Source: Acidimicrobiia bacterium (lineage in GTDB: Bacteria; Actinomycetota; Acidimicrobiia; Spongiisociales; ZC4RG35). From it: 32,113 nucleotides of DNA. Location: the NCBI GenBank assembly GCA_026989215.1, contig JALSJV010000031.1:1-32113 (forward strand). The letters are read 5' to 3'. A program made the position numbers and the translations under genes. Positions 17,972 through 23,900 of the stretch are shown here, one piece after another (position 1 is the stretch's first letter; each line of letters starts with the position of its first letter). Below the pieces are notes generated by a model. That model had not been told where the DNA came from, did no database searches, and was given only the letters and a program-made list of their open reading frames with translations.

Positions 17972-20182
17972 GTGATGCAGGGGGACACGCGGCGGCCGCC
18001 CCAGGCGGTAGCCGCACCACCGGACGGTGCGCGCAGCGGCCTCCTGAGACCGTTGCAGGCGACACTGCTCATCGTCGGCTACGCCGTGGCCGTCTCCCTC
18101 GCCGCGGGCTCGTCGACGACCTTCCTCCTCGTCACCTCCCTGGCGCTGGTCCCCGTCGCCGCCGTCGCCGCGACCTGGGGGATGCGGGCCGGGCTCGTCG
18201 CCGGGGTCGTCGGCGCCATCGCCAACTTCGAGGTGGGTCGGGTCCTCATCGCCGAAGGAACCCTCGGAGTGCCCGCCTCGGCGCTCCTGGCCATGGCCGT
18301 CCCCCTCCCGATCGTCGGAGCGATCGTGGGCTGGGCCCGGGAACTGCCCCGCAGCCGTGGCCGGTCCCCGGGAGAGCTCGTCGACCGCGCCGACCTGGAG
18401 ACCGCCCTCGACATCGCCTACCGGCGGGTCCGGTACGAAGAGGCGGTGATCGAGTGCACCCGGGCCCTCCTCACCGGGAACGACCGAGCCGAGATCGAGG
18501 AGGCCCTCCGCCAGCTCGCCGAGGCGGTGGAGTGCGACGCCGTGCTCGTGGCCCGGAACGGGACCGACGAGGCCGGCGCCGACGTCGCCCGCACGGTCCA
18601 TTGGGTCCTCCGGGAACCGCCGACCCCACCCCGCCGGGTGTGGCCTTCGGTGCGATGGAGCGACGTGCCCCACGTCGCCGATCGCCTCGCCGCCGGGCTG
18701 CCCTACGCCTTCGCCGACCTCGACGAGCTCCCCGAACCGGATCGCCGAGTCTTCCAGGAGTCCCCCGCCGGGATCGTCGCCGCGCTCCACATCCCGGTGA
18801 TGTGCGACGGGCGCTGGGAGGGGCACGTCACCTTCGCCCACTTCACGTCCGGCCGGACATGGCGACCCAACGAAGTGGATCTGCTCCGAGCCGTCGGCGA
18901 CCTGTTGGGCACTGCTTGGAGCCGCGAGGAGACGATGTCTCGGCTCGAGGCGGTGATCGCCGAACGCGACGTCTCCCTCCGAGTCGAGCGAGCCCTGGCC
19001 GAATGCTCCTACTCCCTGCTGGAAGGCGAGACCGAGGAACCGATCGAGCGAGCCCTGAAGGCCGTGTCGGAGGCGACCGGCGCCGACACCGCCTTCCTCG
19101 CCGAGAACGCCGTCGACCCCGAGGGGGCGGCGACCTGTCGGACGACCCAGTGGGTGGGGGTGCAACCGACCCCCGGACTGCGGGGGGACGTCCCGTGGTC
19201 GGAGTGGCCCAACGCCCAGGAGATGCTCCGTTCCGGCATGCCCTTCGAGTTCGGCTGCCTCGACGACCTGCCGCCGGTGGAGAGGAGCTACTTCTCCGAG
19301 CATCCCATCGGCTTCGCCGCCGAGTTGGTCTACCCGGTGATGGTCGACGGCTCGTGGGTGGGCATCGTGGGAATCGCCTCCGAGCAGCCCCGGACCTGGA
19401 CGAAGACCGACCATCAGATCCTCGACATGGTCGCCCGCATGCTCGCCGCCTGGTGGCGTCGGGACAAGGCGAGGGAGACCCTCGAGGACCTGGTCCGAGC
19501 GAAGGACCGCTTCATCGCCTCGGTCTCCCACGAGCTTCGCACCCCCATGTCGGTGGTGGTGGGCCTGTCGGCGGAGTTGGCCCACCGCTGGGACGACTTC
19601 ACCGCCGAGGAGATCGAGGAGTTCATCGATCTCATCGCCCGTCAGAGCCGCGAGGTCGCCCACATCATCGAGGATCTGCTCGTCTCGGCCCGGGCCCAGG
19701 AGACCGAGCTCACCGTCCGTCCCGAGATCCTCCGCCTCGACGAGCAGACGCAACGGGTGATCGACGACCTCCCCTCCGAGTACACGTGGAAGATCAGCGG
19801 GATGGACCTCGAGGCCACCGCCACCCTCGCCGACCCCCTCCGGGTGCGTCAGATCGTCCGGAACCTGGTGGTGAACAGCCACCGCTACGGCGGCGAGAAC
19901 GTGTACGTGAGCGTGTACGCCGAGGGCGACGAGGCGGTGCTCCGGGTCTCCGACGACGGGCCCGGCGTTCCGCCCGAACGCCAGGACGAGATCTTCGAGG
20001 CCTACCGCTCGGTGAACACGATGCCGGGCAGGACCGCCGCCATCGGCCTGGGACTCACCGTCTCCCGTCAGCTCGCCCGTCTCATGGGCGGCGACGTCGT
20101 CTATCGGCGGGACCACCTCTCCGCCTTCGAGCTGCGCCTGCCCTTGGCGACGGTGCGGATCTCCATCGACGCCACCGCCTGA
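17972..20182 (+). CDS. Membrane-anchored sensor histidine kinase with two tandem GAF-like domains
   Basis: N-terminal TM helices, two related GAF segments, HisKA FIASVSHELRTPMSVVVGL, HATPase RQIVRNLVVNSHRYGG / VSDDGPGVPPERQDEIFEAY / IGLGLTVSRQLARLMGGDV. Confidence 0.9.
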   Translation: MMQGDTRRPPQAVAAPPDGARSGLLRPLQATLLIVGYAVAVSLAAGSSTTFLLVTSLALVPVAAVAATWGMRAGLVAGVVGAIANFEVGRVLIAEGTLGVPASALLAMAVPLPIVGAIVGWARELPRSRGRSPGELVDRADLETALDIAYRRVRYEEAVIECTRALLTGNDRAEIEEALRQLAEAVECDAVLVARNGTDEAGADVARTVHWVLREPPTPPRRVWPSVRWSDVPHVADRLAAGLPYAFADLDELPEPDRRVFQESPAGIVAALHIPVMCDGRWEGHVTFAHFTSGRTWRPNEVDLLRAVGDLLGTAWSREETMSRLEAVIAERDVSLRVERALAECSYSLLEGETEEPIERALKAVSEATGADTAFLAENAVDPEGAATCRTTQWVGVQPTPGLRGDVPWSEWPNAQEMLRSGMPFEFGCLDDLPPVERSYFSEHPIGFAAELVYPVMVDGSWVGIVGIASEQPRTWTKTDHQILDMVARMLAAWWRRDKARETLEDLVRAKDRFIASVSHELRTPMSVVVGLSAELAHRWDDFTAEEIEEFIDLIARQSREVAHIIEDLLVSARAQETELTVRPEILRLDEQTQRVIDDLPSEYTWKISGMDLEATATLADPLRVRQIVRNLVVNSHRYGGENVYVSVYAEGDEAVLRVSDDGPGVPPERQDEIFEAYRSVNTMPGRTAAIGLGLTVSRQLARLMGGDVVYRRDHLSAFELRLPLATVRISIDATA

Positions 20183-20188
20183 CCGACG

Positions 20189-20638
20189 TCAGCCCGGGGT
20201 GTCCTCCCCGATGTCCTCGTACCAGAGCTCGGGACGGGTGGCGATGAACCGTCGCATCAGCTCGATACAGTCGGCTCGATCCTCGACGATCACCTCCACC
20301 CCGCGGGATCGGAGGTACTCCTCGGGCCCCCGAAAGGTCCGATGCTCACCGACCACCACCCGGGGGATCCCGTAGAGGAGCACCGCCCCCGAACACATGT
20401 CGCAGGGAGACAGGGTCGAGTACAGCACGGACCGCCGGTAGGCGGACGCCGGGAGTCGCCCGGCCCGCTCCAGGGCGTCCATCTCGGCGTGGAGCACCAC
20501 GCTGCCCCGCTGTACGCGACGGTTGTGTCCCCGTCCCATCACCTCACCGTCGACCACGAGCACCGATCCGATCGGGATCCCGCCTTCTTCCAGACCGGCA
20601 CGGGCCTCGGCCACCGCCAGATCCATGGGGTCGTGCAT
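20189..20638 (-). CDS. Cytosine/nucleoside deaminase, yeast FCY1-like
   Basis: GGIPIGSVLVVDGEVMGRGHNRRVQRGSVVLHAEMDALERAGRLP..YSTLSPCDMCSGAVLLYGIPRVVVGE..RPELWYEDIGE; HAE and PCDMC zinc motifs. Confidence 0.88.
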   Translation of the reverse strand: MHDPMDLAVAEARAGLEEGGIPIGSVLVVDGEVMGRGHNRRVQRGSVVLHAEMDALERAGRLPASAYRRSVLYSTLSPCDMCSGAVLLYGIPRVVVGEHRTFRGPEEYLRSRGVEVIVEDRADCIELMRRFIATRPELWYEDIGEDTPG

Positions 20639-20659
20639 GGGCCGGAGGCTATCCCCCGA

Positions 20660-20697
20660 GAACGCGAAAACGCGTGACCTGTCGGGTTTTCGCGTTC
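20660..20697. repeat. Perfect 12-bp inverted repeat GAACGCGAAAAC-N14-GTTTTCGCGTTC
   Basis: Arms 20660-20671 and 20686-20697, upstream of the deaminase start (20638, minus). Confidence 0.8.
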
Positions 20698-20719
20698 GGC
20701 TCCTGCTCGTCTAGGTTGC

Positions 20720-20776
20720 CCTCCACTTCCCCGCCGGCGGTCGCCGGACACTTCCCCAGGGACCTCCACTTCCCCG
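20720..20776. repeat. Direct repeats CCTCCACTTCCCCG (x2) with a third CACTTCCCC between them
   Basis: 20720-20733 and 20763-20776 exact 14-mers; 20749-20757 exact 9-mer. Confidence 0.75.
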
Positions 20777-20815
20777 ACGTGCACGAGGTCGCGAAAAATC
20801 GACCTACGGATACCA

Positions 20816-20845
20816 TTGACGTAGTTACACCGTTGTGATTAGGGT
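20816..20845 (+). promoter_or_regulatory. Candidate nrdJ promoter (TTGACG-N18-TAGGGT)
   Basis: -35-like TTGACG 20816-20821 and -10-like TAGGGT 20840-20845, immediately upstream of the NrdR-like boxes. Confidence 0.45.
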
Positions 20846-20855
20846 TGGGGTCCAC

Positions 20856-20903
20856 CTACCAGATGTCGTGGTCCTCGCCACGTCCGACCACAACATCTTG
20901 TGG
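20856..20903. promoter_or_regulatory. Pair of NrdR-box-like 16-bp palindromes
   Basis: CTACCAGATGTCGTGG (20856-20871) and CCACAACATCTTGTGG (20888-20903), start-to-start 32 bp; resemble ACACWATATWTWGTGT-type NrdR boxes. Confidence 0.65.
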
Positions 20904-20995
20904 GTCCTCGCCCCGATCGGCAGCGAGGCACAGCGGCGAGACACAGCATCGAGACGTATCCCGGGGGAGACCGGGCAGGCAGAGGGAGAGAAGGA

Positions 20996-23900
20996 ATGCC
21001 AGAGGGTCTGCGCATCGAGCGTCGCTTCACCACCGAGGGAGTCGATCCCTACTCCACCATCGAATGGTCTCGGCGGGACACCCGCATCACCAACCCGGAC
21101 GGATCGGTCGTCTTCGAGATGACCGGCGCGGAGATCCCGGCGGATTGGAGCCAGGTGGCTGCCGACATCATGGTCTCCAAGTACTTCCGCAAGGCCGGGG
21201 TGCCCCAGTACGACGACGAGGGGAATCCGATCCTCGACGCCGAGGGCAACCCGGTTCTCGGGCCCGAACGGTCGGCCCGCCAGGTGTTCGACCGGCTGGC
21301 CTCCACCTGGCGGTGGTGGGGTGAGCGGTACGGCTACTTCGCCTCCACCGCCGACGCCGAGGCCTTCGAGGACGAGATCAAGTACATGCTCGCCACCCAG
21401 ATGGCGGCGCCGAACTCTCCCCAGTGGTTCAACACCGGCCTCCACCACGCCTACGGTCTCACCGGCCCCGCCCAGGGCTTCTGGTACATCGACCAGGACA
21501 CCGCCGAGATGAGGGAGTCGCCCGACTCCTACTCCCGCCCCGCCCCGCACGCCTGTTTCCCGGCGGGGACGGCGATCATGACCAAGGAGGGGTCGAAGAA
21601 GATCGAGAAGATCGAACCCGGTGACCTCGTCTTGACCCATCGCGGCCGGTACCGCCGAGTCCTCGAGACCATGCAGCGACAGGTGGATGAAGACCTCGTC
21701 CGGGTACGCGTCTCGAAACTCGGCGCCCACGACCTCGTTGCCACCGGAAACCATCCCATCCTCGCGATTCCGGCAGGCGAGGCGCGTCGGCGCCGCCAGG
21801 GCCATGAGCCCAAACCCCGGTGGATCGACGCCGCGGACCTCGAGGTCGGCGACTATGTGGTGGTCGCCCGTCCACCGAGCACGGGAACCGTCCCCCCGCC
21901 CATCGATCTCGCCGCGTATTGCGGTCCCAACTTCGAGATCACCGACGATTCGATCATCACGAGAAACGCTGCCCATCGTCCGACGATGAACCGGATGATT
22001 CGATTCGACGATCCAGCCACGATGCGGCTCCTCGGCCGCTGGCTGGGAGACGGGAGCATCGGGCATGAAACCCGGGACGGGGCACTCGCCAGCGTGAACT
22101 TCGTGTTCGACGCCGCCGACGCGGCCTCGATCGAAGACGTCGCCGATCTGATGCAGCGCGTCTTCGGGGTCACCACCACCGTCGAGTACGCCAACGGCCA
22201 GCGGACGGCCCACCTCCGCTATACCCGCCGACCTCTGGCGCGGTGGTTCCACGACACCTTCGGGGAAGGCTTCGCCGGGAAGTCCGTCCCGGGATGGATC
22301 TACGACCTGCCCCCCGAGCACCGCCTGCAGCTCCTCGTGGGACTGTTCGCCGCCGACGGCTGCGTCCTGGACCAGGGGAATTCGAAGAGCCTCTGTTTCG
22401 ACCACTCCAACCGTGGGCTCGCAGAGGCCGTGTGGAGGATCGCGCGCTCCCTCGGCTACGCGCCTGCGCTCATCGGAGGGACCGTCCGCCCCGGTGGCAC
22501 CGTGCCCCACTATCGGGTGCAGATCTCGGTGAAGGACGCGGTGGAGCTGGCAGAAGCCTGCGGTGTGGAGCAGCCCGCGGGAGCGATGCTGCCTCGCGAG
22601 CTCCGCGTGGGCGAGGACGTCGCCTACCGGGTCAAGGCAGTCGATCGGGAGCCCTTCTTCGGGACGGTCTACAACTTTCAGGTGGACGAAGACGACTCCT
22701 ATGTCGCCAACGGCGTCGCCGTCCACAACTGTTTCATACTTTCCGTGAAAGACGACCTCGTCTCCCCCGGCGGGATCATGGACCTGTGGGTGCGGGAGGC
22801 TCGGATCTTCAAGTTCGGGTCCGGGGCCGGGTCCAACTTCAGCGCCATCCGCGCCGAGAACGAGCTGCTGTCGGGCGGCGGCAAATCCTCGGGGGTGATG
22901 TCGTTCCTCAAGATCGGCGACCGGGCCGCCGGCGCCATCAAGTCGGGAGGCACCACCCGGCGAGCCGCCAAGATGGTGATCCTCGACGTCGACCATCCCG
23001 ACATCGAGGCCTTCGTCGAGTGGAAGAAGGTCGAAGAGGAGAAGGCGAAGATCCTCATCCAGTACGGAGGGTTCCCCGCCGACTTCAACGGCGAGGCCTA
23101 CGCCACCGTCTCGGGCCAGAACTCGAACAACTCGGTGCGGGTCACCCGGGAGTTCCTCCAGGCCGTCTACGACGACGGCGACTGGGATCTCATCGAACGG
23201 ACCACCGGCAACGTTCGCAAGACGATCAAGGCCCGGGAGCTGTGGCATCGGATCGCCGAGGCCGCCTGGGCCTGCGCCGACCCGGGCCTGCAGTTCGACA
23301 CCACCATCAACGAGTGGCACACCTGTCCCGAAGGCGGCCGCATCCGAGCGTCGAACCCTTGCTCCGAGTACATGTTCCTCGACGACACCGCCTGCAATCT
23401 GGCGTCCCTCAACCTCGTCAGGTTCTACGACGACGAGACGGGGATCTTCGACATCGACTCCTATCGGCACGCCATCCGGCTGTGGACGATCGTGCTGGAG
23501 ATCTCGGTGGCGATGGCCCACTTCCCCTCGAAGGAGATCGCCCAGGGATCCTACGACTACCGAACCCTCGGCCTCGGCTACGCCAACCTGGGCTCGCTGC
23601 TGATGCGCCAGGGCATCGCCTACGACTCCGACGAGGGTCGGGCCATCGCCGGGGCGCTGACGGCGATCCTGACGGGGACCGCCTACGCCACCTCGGCGGA
23701 GATGGCGTCGGTCGTCGGTCCGTTCCCCCGGTTCTCCGAGAACCGGGAGCACATGCTGCGGGTGATCCGCAACCACCGCCGGGCCGCCTACGACGCGCCG
23801 GCCACCGACTACGAAGGCGTCTCCCACCAGGTGATGGGGATCGACCCCACGCTGGCTCCCGCCGACCTGCTGGACGCCGCCCGGAAATCCTGGGACGAGG

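Noticed and set aside
17734-20247. 837-aa plus-strand and 787-aa minus-strand ORFs over the sensor kinase
   Set aside because: Alternate frames rich in Arg/Pro/Gly; kinase motifs are only in the 17972-20182 frame.
20660-20697. Intrinsic terminator reading of the 12-bp inverted repeat
   Set aside because: 14-nt loop, A/T runs within the stem and no trailing U-tract; location upstream of a start codon favours an operator.
20846-20995. Cobalamin riboswitch in the nrdJ leader
   Set aside because: Leader is only about 150 nt and no B12-box-like core was found; only a CCTCGC/GCGAGG hairpin (20906-20928) is visible.
20825-23827. 1000-aa antisense ORF opposite nrdJ/intein 1
   Set aside because: Shadow frame of a high-GC gene; His/Gly/Val-rich translation with no family motif, while the plus frame encodes clear NrdJ and intein.
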